From NCBI RefSeq assembly GCF_900110245.1, contig NZ_FOCZ01000007.1:372001-436000 (forward strand): a DNA stretch of 64,000 nucleotides, written 5' to 3'. Below the pieces are notes generated by a model. It was not told the origin of the DNA and made no database searches. It was given only the letters and a program-made list of their open reading frames with translations. The stretch is from Niastella yeongjuensis. Lineage in GTDB: Bacteria > Bacteroidota > Bacteroidia > Chitinophagales > Chitinophagaceae. Numbering within the stretch: the first letter of the stretch is position 1; each line of letters begins with the position of its first letter. This document shows positions 16,966-25,915 of the stretch, piece by piece. A program made the position numbers and the translations under genes.

Positions 16966-18411
16966 TTAAGCGTTAAAATCATAGCCTTTTCTTCTTGGTC
17001 TTGACAATAATGCGGTTGCTTCTTTATCGTTATTTTTAAATGTTTCCTTTTGCGGGTCCCAATAGATCTTTCTTTTCACCTTCATGGCAATGTGGTGTAG
17101 TAAACAGGCGGTACAGGAGCGGTGCCCTACTTCAACGGGCGCCACCGGTTCCTTGCGGGATTTTACACAATCCAGCCAGTTGGCATGTTGTTCCGAACTT
17201 TCATACAGGTGAATTTCATTGGGGCCGATCACGGATTGCAGGATCTTCGGATTGCTGGCATCGATGGGTTTGATGCCGTCTTTATCGGCCACGGGATCGC
17301 TGTCGGTTACCCGGTAGCTGCCGCGTGTTACCCAGATCCAGCCGTCGGTACCAATGAACTTGATGCCATTGGGCAATTCATTTGAGACGATCATGTGTAC
17401 CCCATTGGCATATAAGGCTTCGGTGCGAAAAATTCCATGCACGTCCCAGAGCCCTTTATAGGCCGGGTCATCGGTGGGAAAACTTCCTTTGCCCCAGATC
17501 TCGACCGGTCCGCTGTATTCGGTACCCATGGCCCAGTGTGCCGTATCTATGTGGTGGGCGCCCCACCCTGTTATCATGCCGGCGCCGAATTGTTCGCAAC
17601 GCAGCCAGCCCGGCCGGCTTGCAATGCCTTTCATACTGGCGTCCTGCGCATGTACGCGGTCTTCTGTATAATATACATCTGGTGTTGAACCCAGCCAGGC
17701 ATCGTAATTAAGGGTGGCCGGTACGATCATTTTTGCGGGATTACCGCCACCCGGGTCACCCGGTAATCCTACTTCAATTGTTTTCAACTGACCAATGCGC
17801 CCGTTGCGTACGAGCTCACAGGCCTTTTTAAACTGAGGCCAGGGATCAATTGATTTTTGCTGACTGCCCATTTGTAAAATACGGCCGGTCTTTTTTACTT
17901 CATTGCTTAATATCCTTCCTTCTTCGATAGTTAAGGAGGCAGGCTTTTGCAGGTAAACATCTTTTCCGGCCCGTACTGCATGCACCCCTACAATGGCGTG
18001 CTGGTGATCGGGCAGACTGATGTGTACAGCATCGATGTCTTTGTTCAGCAACAACTCGCGGTAATCGTAATATACTTTTACATCCCAGTCACCGGTTTGG
18101 CCGCCGTTTTCTTTTACAGCCCGGTTGTAATTATATTTAACGGCCTGCACACCCGCATCCGCCCGGGCCTTGTCGAGGTCGCAAACGGCAATGATCCTTG
18201 CACCGCTGTAGCGGGCAATGGAGGTCATGTCGTGGGTAACTGAAATTCTTCCGCAACCAATGGAGGCTACGTTGATGCGGTTGCTGGGGGCGTTTTTTCC
18301 AAAAACTGAAGAGGGAACAATGGTGGGTAACCGCAAAGTGAGGGCGGCACCCAATGTTGCTTTTGCCGTATCGCTTACGAACTTTTTCCGGCTGATCTTT
18401 TTATTATTCAT
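16966..18411 (-). CDS. Gfo/Idh/MocA family oxidoreductase with Tat-like signal
   Basis: A 481-residue NAD(P)-type oxidoreductase. The N-terminus SRKKFVSDTAKATLGAALTL resembles a twin-arginine signal (one R replaced by K). Then come NVASIGCGRIS as the nucleotide-binding loop and VYLQKPASLTIEEG as the catalytic KP motif. Export as a folded, cofactor-loaded enzyme is plausible for secreted Gfo/Idh/MocA glycosidases or dehydrogenases, but activity is unproven. It forms an operon with the next gene. Confidence 0.88.
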   Translation of the reverse strand: MNNKKISRKKFVSDTAKATLGAALTLRLPTIVPSSVFGKNAPSNRINVASIGCGRISVTHDMTSIARYSGARIIAVCDLDKARADAGVQAVKYNYNRAVKENGGQTGDWDVKVYYDYRELLLNKDIDAVHISLPDHQHAIVGVHAVRAGKDVYLQKPASLTIEEGRILSNEVKKTGRILQMGSQQKSIDPWPQFKKACELVRNGRIGQLKTIEVGLPGDPGGGNPAKMIVPATLNYDAWLGSTPDVYYTEDRVHAQDASMKGIASRPGWLRCEQFGAGMITGWGAHHIDTAHWAMGTEYSGPVEIWGKGSFPTDDPAYKGLWDVHGIFRTEALYANGVHMIVSNELPNGIKFIGTDGWIWVTRGSYRVTDSDPVADKDGIKPIDASNPKILQSVIGPNEIHLYESSEQHANWLDCVKSRKEPVAPVEVGHRSCTACLLHHIAMKVKRKIYWDPQKETFKNNDKEATALLSRPRRKGYDFNA

Positions 18412-18498
18412 ATGGCACTTATGAAATTAGTTATTCATCCGTGCTTTAAATGTAAGCTTTTAGCCTGAGCCTTTAAAAAAAAGCGGACTGTTTCCATC

Positions 18499-18840
18499 TT
18501 AAACAAACAACACGGCCAGTAAAACCGTATCATTAATTTCAACTTCCGTGGCGCCGGCTGATCTTGCCAGGTCAATCAGCTCTGGTGTAACCCGTTTCCC
18601 GTTCTGCCGAATGGCAGCCGCGATCGTAAGCAATGCCTGCATTTTTTTGCTGGTGCTAAACAGGCTTTGATTGCCATTTGAAACAACGGTGGCAATTAAT
18701 TCTCTTTCCGCTTCAGAAAGCGTGTTGGAGCCGCATAATAAGAATTGGGTTAATTTATTGATCGATTGCCCCGGGTCATGGCGGGGTTTCAATAACCGGA
18801 TGCTGCCGGGAGCATAGGCTTCGAGTGGTTGGTGCGACAT
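18499..18840 (-). CDS. Shortened carboxymuconolactone decarboxylase-like protein without CxxC
   Basis: A 113-residue protein. The pieces TLSEAERELIATVVSNGNQ and VTPELIDLARSAGATEVEIN match the AhpD-like peroxidase-related family. The segment that normally holds the CxxC and histidine is missing between them, and the usual NRYVDG-like C-terminus is absent after AVLFV. The protein therefore lacks the known redox centre. It could be a degenerate pseudogene-like remnant or a family member with a binding role. It is upstream of the Gfo/Idh/MocA pair on the same strand, 87 bases away. Confidence 0.65.
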   Translation of the reverse strand: MSHQPLEAYAPGSIRLLKPRHDPGQSINKLTQFLLCGSNTLSEAERELIATVVSNGNQSLFSTSKKMQALLTIAAAIRQNGKRVTPELIDLARSAGATEVEINDTVLLAVLFV

Positions 18841-18864
18841 ATCAGGATTTCGGGTCTAATGGTT

Positions 18865-18891
18865 AGGTAATACCTCAAATAGAAATTACCT
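18865..18891. promoter_or_regulatory. Inverted repeat upstream of the AhpD-like gene
   Basis: AGGTAAT at 18865-18871 and ATTACCT at 18885-18891 form a 7-bp inverted repeat with a 13-base spacer, 25 bases before the start codon. Operator-like, no regulator assigned. Confidence 0.3.
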
Positions 18892-19071
18892 GAATTTAAA
18901 GGAATCGGCGCCGCGAATCAAATATTTTTTAATACTATCCAATGGCACCATCTTACCCATTATAATCGACGTCTATAACTTCCGGTCCAGATCTGAAAAA
19001 GGAAAAAATAAAAGAAAGCGCTTGCCGTCATATCCTGTGTGCCGGTCATGCCTTTATAACCGAATTGTATT

Positions 19072-20814
19072 TTATAGATCCAACTCGATATCCGTAACAG
19101 GAAGGGAACAACAGATCAACAGTCGCCCGGTTGCGGGCGGGTCTAAAGGTGTTGGGTTGTATTGTATTTTTCCATCGAGCAGGGAGCTTTCACATCGATG
19201 GCACACCCCCACCCGGCATGACCAGGACACCGGTATGTCACAGGCTTCTGCCGCTTCAAGGATATTATTGAACCGGCTACTCCAGTTAAAAGAAATATTG
19301 CTTTTGGTAAAATTCACCAACGGACCTGTTCCTGAATTATCTTCAGGAAGGTGTGGTGGCGAGGCGACCGGGTTTTCGATGCCTGCATTTCCGAAGGACT
19401 CTGTTTTTATTTGCTCACCGGGAATTCCCAATGACTGCAGGGCGCCTGTTATAGCCGACATATATCCCGTGGGGCCGCAAAGATAAAAATAGCTCCCGGG
19501 TGGTAATTTCAGGTTGTTCAAAGCCGTTACATCAAGATGTCCCTGGATGTCATATTGTATTCCCATCTGTTCTTCGGCTGCCGGCCGGCTAAAAACTTTT
19601 ACGGGATGGAAGTGGCTCAGGTGCATGCCTGTTTCTTCCACTTCCTTTAAAAACGGGTAGTTCGCGCTGTTTCGTGCAGAGTGGATCCACCAGACTTCAC
19701 GCCCGGGACAACTGCTTTCAATGGCATGTAACATGCCCAGCAGGGGCGTAATACCAACGCCGGCGCTTAACAATACCACGGGGTGCTGGTCTTCCTGCAA
19801 AATGAAATCGCCCATGGGCGCACTGATCTCAACACGGTCGCCGGCCTGCAAATGCGTATGCATGTATTCACTGACAATGCCTGCCTGCTCCCGTTTAACC
19901 GCTATGCGGTAGGTGTTGGCCCCTTGTGTTCCGCAAAGGGAAAACATGCGCGTCAGGAGCTTTTTATCGGCGCCTGCAGGCAGTCTGACCGCAATATGCT
20001 GACCGGGTAAAAATGCGGCCAGTGGTTTTCCGTCTTCCGGCCGTAATTCAAACGAATCGATGTCACTGGTTTCGTGACTGGCACGCTGAACAATAAAGGA
20101 ACGGTACCCCAGCCAGGCAAGCGGCCGGCCATACACTCCTGAAAGCCCTGTATTACCCGCATTTATTCCGGCTTCTGCTGATTGTAAAAGGTCTTGAAAT
20201 GATTGTTGCCATCCATGGCTTAAGGCAGGGATTTTTAAGGCTTTCTGCAATTGCTCTTTCGGGTGGTTGTTTAAATACAACAAGGCATCCACTTCGGAAA
20301 TGTTCATGTGTTCCGGTCCGTCAGCGACCTTTTCAATCGGGTCACCAACGCCGATCTCGCCTTCCTGAATTACCCGGAAATAAAACCCTGGTCGTTTGTG
20401 TGATACCAGCAGGGACGGCATTTCTGGAACGCCCAGTGCTATCCCTACCCGGTAGCAGGTTACTCTTGGCTGGGTGACCTCGAAAATAGCCGTACCAATC
20501 GCGTAGCGGTCGCCAATACAAACGTCCTTGTCAGCTAATCCTTCAACCGTCAGGTTTTCACCAAACTGGCCGTAATACAATTCGGGTCGTTTCAATACTT
20601 CCCGCCAATATTGGTACGAATCTGCCTGGTAAACAAATACGGCGCGATGTTCACCCCCATGCGCTGCCAGATCCGTTTGCCCATCTCCATCTATATTAAG
20701 CCGCCTCACCATCACCCGGCCTTCCACTGGTTTTTTAAAAATAGAAGTTTTGATCAGTTTACCGCGAAATTCAACTTCACGCGTCATGCCAACATTTACA
20801 GACAGGACTTTCAT
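19072..20814 (-). CDS. MOSC domain fused to flavin/2Fe-2S ferredoxin reductase
   Basis: About 580 residues with three parts. Residues 1-225 form a YiiM-type MOSC domain plus 3-alpha domain (GDGQTDLAAHGGEHRAVFVY, RVTCYRVGIALG), a fold that binds molybdenum cofactor derivatives. The middle part is an FAD and NAD(P)H reductase (FLPGQHIAVRLP; LLSAGVGITPLLGML). The C-terminus is a plant-type 2Fe-2S ferredoxin (SCRVGVCHRCES, then LLICCS). The arrangement could carry electrons from NAD(P)H to a Mo-site for N-hydroxylated compound reduction; that is an inference from separate YiiM and mARC-type systems. The start at 20814 is chosen for the conserved MKVLSVNVG; an ATG at 20826 is also possible. Confidence 0.88.
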   Translation of the reverse strand: MKVLSVNVGMTREVEFRGKLIKTSIFKKPVEGRVMVRRLNIDGDGQTDLAAHGGEHRAVFVYQADSYQYWREVLKRPELYYGQFGENLTVEGLADKDVCIGDRYAIGTAIFEVTQPRVTCYRVGIALGVPEMPSLLVSHKRPGFYFRVIQEGEIGVGDPIEKVADGPEHMNISEVDALLYLNNHPKEQLQKALKIPALSHGWQQSFQDLLQSAEAGINAGNTGLSGVYGRPLAWLGYRSFIVQRASHETSDIDSFELRPEDGKPLAAFLPGQHIAVRLPAGADKKLLTRMFSLCGTQGANTYRIAVKREQAGIVSEYMHTHLQAGDRVEISAPMGDFILQEDQHPVVLLSAGVGITPLLGMLHAIESSCPGREVWWIHSARNSANYPFLKEVEETGMHLSHFHPVKVFSRPAAEEQMGIQYDIQGHLDVTALNNLKLPPGSYFYLCGPTGYMSAITGALQSLGIPGEQIKTESFGNAGIENPVASPPHLPEDNSGTGPLVNFTKSNISFNWSSRFNNILEAAEACDIPVSWSCRVGVCHRCESSLLDGKIQYNPTPLDPPATGRLLICCSLPVTDIELDL

Positions 20815-20848
20815 ATACGGTATCATTTTGTTTGTGAGCAAATCGTTT

Positions 20849-21691
20849 TCAGCGGTGGCTTCTTCGTATCCACCAACCAGCGATGGCGCTGATGGCGGTT
20901 ATCAAATAAAAGAGCAGACTGGCCGTGATGGCTATGGTAGTTGAAATATGCAGATAAATGGCGCCCGTGGTCATGGCTAATTCCCGTATGCCGATACCGC
21001 CGATACTTATTGGCAGTGCAGCCGTTACCCCTCCCGCAAAGAACAACACGGCATAAGGGGTGTAGGCAATGGGCCGGGTATGCAGAAAATGAAGCAGGCA
21101 AAAGAATGCAAGGACTTGCAGGCATTGTACTCCAACCGATAAAACAATGGCTTTATTTATGACAATACCAAATGGCGGAAAATATCGCTTTACAATAAAC
21201 ACGTAAAGCAAATAACCGGGAACAATGGCGAAAGTTAGTATGCGAATGGGCAATGCCGGTATGGCAACAGGAACAACATTCAGCAGCAACACCCCGACAG
21301 CCAGTAGTACCAATAAACCCGTGATCCGGTCGAGCAAGGTTGCTTTGGCTGCAGGCGCCCAGGCAATACCCCGCTTTTTTAAAAGGATCACTTTGTATAC
21401 ATCACCACCTACCCCACCTGGAAGAAACAAATTATAAAACATGCCTGTATAATATAATTCCAGGTTGTACCGGTACGGGAGCTCTTTTTGCAGCAGGTTG
21501 TAATATTGTAATAACCTGTATGCGCTGAGGAACTGTGATGCATTAAAGAACAGGATGGCAGGCAGGATCCAGCTAACAGAAAGGTCCCAGCGGAAATGTT
21601 TCAATTCCTCCCTGTTTACATGTTGTAGCGCAATGGCAATCGCTACAACAGCAACCAGGCATTTTGCCAGAACAGGTAACCATTTTTTCAT
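20849..21691 (-). CDS. Lysylphosphatidylglycerol synthase-type transmembrane (UPF0104) protein
   Basis: A 280-residue integral membrane protein, about seven or eight helices, of the YbhN/AglD-like flippase-type family. Motifs include FYNLFLPGGVGGDVYKV and ALPISIGGIGIREL. It overlaps the GT2 gene by four bases, and such proteins often accompany glycosyltransferases that handle lipid-linked sugars. Probably translocates or modifies a lipid carrier in the inner membrane. Confidence 0.85.
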   Translation of the reverse strand: MKKWLPVLAKCLVAVVAIAIALQHVNREELKHFRWDLSVSWILPAILFFNASQFLSAYRLLQYYNLLQKELPYRYNLELYYTGMFYNLFLPGGVGGDVYKVILLKKRGIAWAPAAKATLLDRITGLLVLLAVGVLLLNVVPVAIPALPIRILTFAIVPGYLLYVFIVKRYFPPFGIVINKAIVLSVGVQCLQVLAFFCLLHFLHTRPIAYTPYAVLFFAGGVTAALPISIGGIGIRELAMTTGAIYLHISTTIAITASLLFYLITAISAIAGWWIRRSHR

Positions 21692-22638
21692 GTCAGTACG
21701 TTGTTGAATTCAATAACTGATCTGATGCGGAAGATTTTTTTATGTTGTGATTCATAATAGGTACGCATCAGAATTTCGGCAACAAATCCAAAGATGATCA
21801 ACTGTAGTCCTGCCAGCAACAACATTACGCCAAGAATAAGCAACGGCCTGCCGCCGATCTCTTTGCCAAGCATTTTATCTACGAGCAGATATCCGTTGAT
21901 AACAAGCCCCGAAAAAAACAGGAGCAGTCCTATGGGGCCGAAAATATGCATGGGCCGTTGAAAATATTTTTGAATAAACAGGATCAGCAACAGATCGCTA
22001 AGTACTTTAGCAGTTCGCCCAATGCCATATTTTGATTTGCCATGGATCCGGGGATGGTGTTTCACCGGCATTTCACACATGCTGGCGCCCTGCATAGCGG
22101 CCAGCACCGGTATAAAACGGTGCATATCGCCGTACAGACCCAGGTTTTTCGCTAAATCCTGCCGATATACTTTTAGGGTGCAGCCATAATCATGCAGGGT
22201 AACCCCGGTGGTTGATCTGATAAGTTTATTCGCGAGGCGGCTGGGGATCTTTCTCAGCCAGTTGTCCATTCTTTTTGCCCGGATGCCTGCTACCAGGTCA
22301 CAATCTTCCGCCTGCAATTTTTCCAGCATAACAGGGATATCGGTAGGATCGTTTTGCAGATCGGCATCCATCGTAACAATGAACTCACCCCGGGCAGCAT
22401 TGATGCCGGCGGCCATTGCGGCCGATTGCCCATAATTCTTTCGCAGTACGATCAGCTTCATGTCGGGATGCAGGTATTTTTTTATAACAGCGGCGGAACC
22501 GTCGGTAGATCCGTCATCAACAAGGATCAACTCGTAATCAAGATGTTGCAGGGCTGCCTTTGATTTGTTCAACAAGAGCTGTATGTTGTCTGCTTCGTTA
22601 TACAAGGCAATCACAACAGAGACCTGGGGCCTTTTCAT
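21688..22638 (-). CDS. Family 2 glycosyltransferase (DPM/ArnC-like, membrane-anchored)
   Basis: A 316-residue GT2. The nucleotide-sugar domain has SVVIALYNEADNI, the LVDDGSTDGS segment and the MDADLQNDP DxD motif. Two C-terminal membrane helices follow (about 230-250 and 268-290). Members transfer a sugar to polyprenyl phosphate. Its start overlaps the end of the GT39 gene by four bases. Confidence 0.9.
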   Translation of the reverse strand: MKRPQVSVVIALYNEADNIQLLLNKSKAALQHLDYELILVDDGSTDGSAAVIKKYLHPDMKLIVLRKNYGQSAAMAAGINAARGEFIVTMDADLQNDPTDIPVMLEKLQAEDCDLVAGIRAKRMDNWLRKIPSRLANKLIRSTTGVTLHDYGCTLKVYRQDLAKNLGLYGDMHRFIPVLAAMQGASMCEMPVKHHPRIHGKSKYGIGRTAKVLSDLLLILFIQKYFQRPMHIFGPIGLLLFFSGLVINGYLLVDKMLGKEIGGRPLLILGVMLLLAGLQLIIFGFVAEILMRTYYESQHKKIFRIRSVIEFNNVLT

Positions 22639-24209
22639 TTCGATTGTTTCAATTGATAAATAAATGAATGTTGGCGGCTGAAAAGGTCCTTGCCGCTGGC
22701 GATCATAACCAGCTGAGGCAGGCTGTCGGGCAGGGCCGGCAGGGAGGCTCGTTCCAGCACAAGGGCATCCGGATGGTTTTCCAGGTAAGCGGCAATGGAA
22801 TCAGCCCCGTTGAATACAACTATAGGCTGCCCATGATAAAAGGTAAATGCATCATTGAAATTGCGATAGGCAATGATAGGTTTACCCGTTTGAACCAGTT
22901 GTTTCATTTGATACACCGATCCTTGTTTATCCAACGCAGGAAACAATAGGGAAAAGAAAATAAAGGTTACAGTTATGGCGCCCATGGCAGTAATAAGAAA
23001 AGCCTGTTGAACGCGCCATTGTTTATAAAAATAGATGGCCGCCAGAAGGGTGACTGGCAGTACGGCCAGTAAAATGCTTAAGGGAGCGATTGCCTGCAGT
23101 GCCGCTTCCGAATGCATCCATAAATACATCGCTGGCGGTAAGGCAACGGTTAGCGCGGCAAGTATTATCCATTCCGGCCATAGGCGGTTAGTGGCCTTGT
23201 GGGCTATCGTATGAAAAATAAAGGGACCAATGATCAGGGCCAGGAAGGGATAAGCGGGCGTAGTATAATTGAGCAGTTTGGTTGCCGATACAGAATAAAC
23301 GAGGATGATCGCTGCGGCCGCTACTCCGTTAAAGAACAACCATTGGTTGCTTTTGCGTTGTTTCCAGGCCCAGCCAACACTTCGGATTAAAAAAATGGAA
23401 AACGGGAACAACCCCATAATAACAAAAACCCAGGTTAACACAAATGGGCCTTTATGCCCGTCCATGGGGTCTTTAAAACGGTTGATGTTGTGTTGTATGA
23501 AAAAGCCATTGGTCCAGGCGCCCTGGGTTTGAACGTGCACAAGGTAAAACCAGGGAATAGTTATAACGGCGGTAATAATAAAACCACTTAACAGGTGAAG
23601 CCGGCGTACATTTTTTAAAGACCATTCTTTTTGTAGAAACAGGTACAAGGCAATCGTCATAATAGGCAGGGCCGCGCCCACCGGTCCTTTGGCCAGTATG
23701 GCCAATCCGAACAAACCATACATCAGCCACAGGAATTCTTTTTTTTGTGCCTGGTAACCTTCCCAAAAACAATACAACGACAACACATGACAGGCAATGA
23801 GAAATGGATCTGGCGTGGCCAGCCTGAACTGGAATATGGTGTGTACAGATCCTAATAATACCAGGCAGCTCCACCAGGCGGCCTGCACGCCTGCATATTT
23901 TTTGGCGAACAGCCAGGTGGCCATTATAACCAGCACGCCGCATATTGCGGAAAAGAAACGGGCGCTTGTTGGGGAAATACCACCGATCTTATAAGCCAGT
24001 AACATAGCGTAATAATGCAGCGGCGGTTTATCGGTGCGCAGGACTCCATTATAATACGGTACGATGTAATCATGTTTAACCAGCATTTCAACAGGCGCCT
24101 CGCTGTTACGCGCTTCAGCAACCTGGAATACGGTAACAGCCCCGAGTCTTATAAATAATAAAACCACCGCAAGAAGCAGGATGAGAAAAAATGACCGGGG
24201 ATACCTCAT
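22635..24209 (-). CDS. ArnT-like family 39 glycosyltransferase
   Basis: About 524 residues with some 11-13 predicted membrane helices. The luminal loop after helix 1 has AEARNSEAPVEML and LRTDKPPLHYYAM, the acidic and KPP motifs of ArnT/PMT-type enzymes. It would move a sugar from a polyprenyl-phosphate donor onto a lipid or protein acceptor. The ATG at 24209 is preferred to an upstream TTG. Followed by the GT2 and flippase-type gene in overlapping order: donor synthesis, flipping and transfer could all be encoded here. Lipid A is one possible acceptor. Confidence 0.88.
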   Translation of the reverse strand: MRYPRSFFLILLLAVVLLFIRLGAVTVFQVAEARNSEAPVEMLVKHDYIVPYYNGVLRTDKPPLHYYAMLLAYKIGGISPTSARFFSAICGVLVIMATWLFAKKYAGVQAAWWSCLVLLGSVHTIFQFRLATPDPFLIACHVLSLYCFWEGYQAQKKEFLWLMYGLFGLAILAKGPVGAALPIMTIALYLFLQKEWSLKNVRRLHLLSGFIITAVITIPWFYLVHVQTQGAWTNGFFIQHNINRFKDPMDGHKGPFVLTWVFVIMGLFPFSIFLIRSVGWAWKQRKSNQWLFFNGVAAAAIILVYSVSATKLLNYTTPAYPFLALIIGPFIFHTIAHKATNRLWPEWIILAALTVALPPAMYLWMHSEAALQAIAPLSILLAVLPVTLLAAIYFYKQWRVQQAFLITAMGAITVTFIFFSLLFPALDKQGSVYQMKQLVQTGKPIIAYRNFNDAFTFYHGQPIVVFNGADSIAAYLENHPDALVLERASLPALPDSLPQLVMIASGKDLFSRQHSFIYQLKQSK

Positions 24210-24434
24210 ACCCAAAAGTTTTTTCTGGCTAACAGTGGGACAAAACAACGCCTTGCCTACTTTGTTTGCACCCTTTCAAAATTAAAGGTTAATTTCTGCA
24301 ATCGGGCTGGTATGTGTTTTGATCACCCCCCCCATTTTACGGTTAAGTTTTATCGGTTAACATCCTGCTGAATTATTAATGGCCGATAGGGGTATCGTAT
24401 TTTTAGGAAATATTGCGGGCCTTAAAAACCGATC

Positions 24435-24920
24435 ATGAAAGCGATCACAGGAGCTCTAAAAATTATCATTGCAATCATTGCGTGGCTGGTATTTATTTCC
24501 GGTATTGTTTTAACCGGCATAGCTATATATAACTTATTCCTGGTTTTTGTTCACCTGGCAGACAATGCCGAACACACCACTTCCCTGATGGCCATCGGCC
24601 TTTTACATGCGGTTGACTTCTTTCTGGTGGCCATCGTGTTCTTTGTACTGGCACTTGGGTTTTTCATTTTATTCGAGACCGATGAAACGCCATTAAAGGT
24701 GCAGTTGCCCGCCTGGTTGCATGTAAAGAATTTTACCCAACTGAAAGTTATTTTGTGGGAAGCTATCTTAACTACACTGGTGGTACATTGGCTTGCCAGC
24801 CTGGTAGAAAGTAAGATCAATGGAGTACCAACAGATGTTTATTCGCTAATAATTCCGGCCGGCATCCTGATCATTGCATTGAGTTTGTTCTTTCTTAAGA
24901 AGGGAGAAGGCAGTCATTAG
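24435..24920 (+). CDS. UPF0114/YqhA-like membrane protein
   Basis: A 161-residue protein with four hydrophobic helices. The segment LKVILWEAILTTLVVHWL resembles the conserved WEA..T helix of the YqhA family. Role unknown. Its stop overlaps the convergent AraC gene by four bases. Confidence 0.72.
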   Translation: MKAITGALKIIIAIIAWLVFISGIVLTGIAIYNLFLVFVHLADNAEHTTSLMAIGLLHAVDFFLVAIVFFVLALGFFILFETDETPLKVQLPAWLHVKNFTQLKVILWEAILTTLVVHWLASLVESKINGVPTDVYSLIIPAGILIIALSLFFLKKGEGSH

Positions 24921-25819
24921 CTGAATGATTGCCGGAATTCCAGCGGCGACAGGTTTGTTTTTCGCTTAAACAGTTTATTAAATGACTGTGGATGCTCAAA
25001 GCCGAGCTGATAAGCTGTTTCTGCTACCGATAGATCACTGACAGATAAAATTTCCTTGGCTTTTTCAATGATCTTGTTCTGGATATGTTGGCTGGCCGCC
25101 AGCCCCGTCAGCGATCTCAACATATCACTCAAATACCTGGGCGAATAATGAAGTTGTTTGGCAAAATATTGTACCGATGGCAAACCTTTTCGAAGCGCTG
25201 AATTGGTATCGAAATATTCATTCAACAGCCGTTCAAAATTTTGCAACAGGTCATTGCTGACTACACTGCTGCGGGTAATAAACTGACGCTTGTAAAAACG
25301 ATTACTGTAGGTAAGCAACAACTCTATTTGGGCAACGATAAGATCATGTGTGAAATCATCAATATTTTCTTTTAACTCATCGCTTATATTCCGGAAGATA
25401 TTGACAATGATTGCCTGTTCTTTTTCGGAAAGATGCAGGGCCTCGTTTACCGAATAAGAAAAGAAGCCAAACTTTTTGATTGTTTTCCCAAGCGGATAGC
25501 TGTTCAAAAAATCAGGATGCAAAAGCAAAGAATAACCGGTGTTCCGCAATTCATCTTCAATAGAAGTTACCTGGCCAGGCGCTACAAAGATCATCGTGCC
25601 TTCTTCAAAATCATAATATTGCTGGCCGTATTTTATTTTTCCTGGTGGGTCGGCTTTAAATGATATAATGTAAAAATTAAAAAGAAAGCTATGCGGCAAC
25701 TTATCGATGACATCCTCCAGTTGCACCCGTTCTATCACATTTACCAGCGGGTGCAAGGGCTTTTGCAAATCCAGTGTACGAAGAAAGGCTGATATGGAAT
25801 CAAATAAATGTGGTTTCAT
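24917..25819 (-). CDS. AraC family transcriptional regulator
   Basis: A 300-residue regulator with an N-terminal cupin-like region (YYDFEEGTMIFVAPGQV) and a C-terminal double helix-turn-helix (VQYFAKQLHYSPRYLSDML, then AYQLGFEHPQSFNKLFKRK). It lies downstream of the SDR gene on the same strand, separated by a terminator. AraC-SDR neighbours are common in this phylum, with the regulator controlling the SDR; here that is inference. Confidence 0.92.
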   Translation of the reverse strand: MKPHLFDSISAFLRTLDLQKPLHPLVNVIERVQLEDVIDKLPHSFLFNFYIISFKADPPGKIKYGQQYYDFEEGTMIFVAPGQVTSIEDELRNTGYSLLLHPDFLNSYPLGKTIKKFGFFSYSVNEALHLSEKEQAIIVNIFRNISDELKENIDDFTHDLIVAQIELLLTYSNRFYKRQFITRSSVVSNDLLQNFERLLNEYFDTNSALRKGLPSVQYFAKQLHYSPRYLSDMLRSLTGLAASQHIQNKIIEKAKEILSVSDLSVAETAYQLGFEHPQSFNKLFKRKTNLSPLEFRQSFS

Positions 25820-25887
25820 AATAATTGTGGGGAAAGGTGCCGTTATAAAGTTAAAATATTTTCACTTTCCGGTTATATAATTGAAAA

Positions 25888-25909
25888 ATCTCCGCTTATG
25901 AGCGGAGAT
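25888..25909 (-). terminator. Terminator of the SDR gene
   Basis: ATCTCCGCT and AGCGGAGAT pair around TATG. On the minus strand the stem is followed by TTTT, seven bases after the SDR stop codon. Confidence 0.85.
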
Positions 25910-25915
25910 CTCTGT

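Noticed and set aside
15609-18411. Two Gfo/Idh/MocA genes as a recent tandem duplication
   Set aside because: Their N-termini, export signals and cofactor-binding loops differ clearly, so they are distinct family members.
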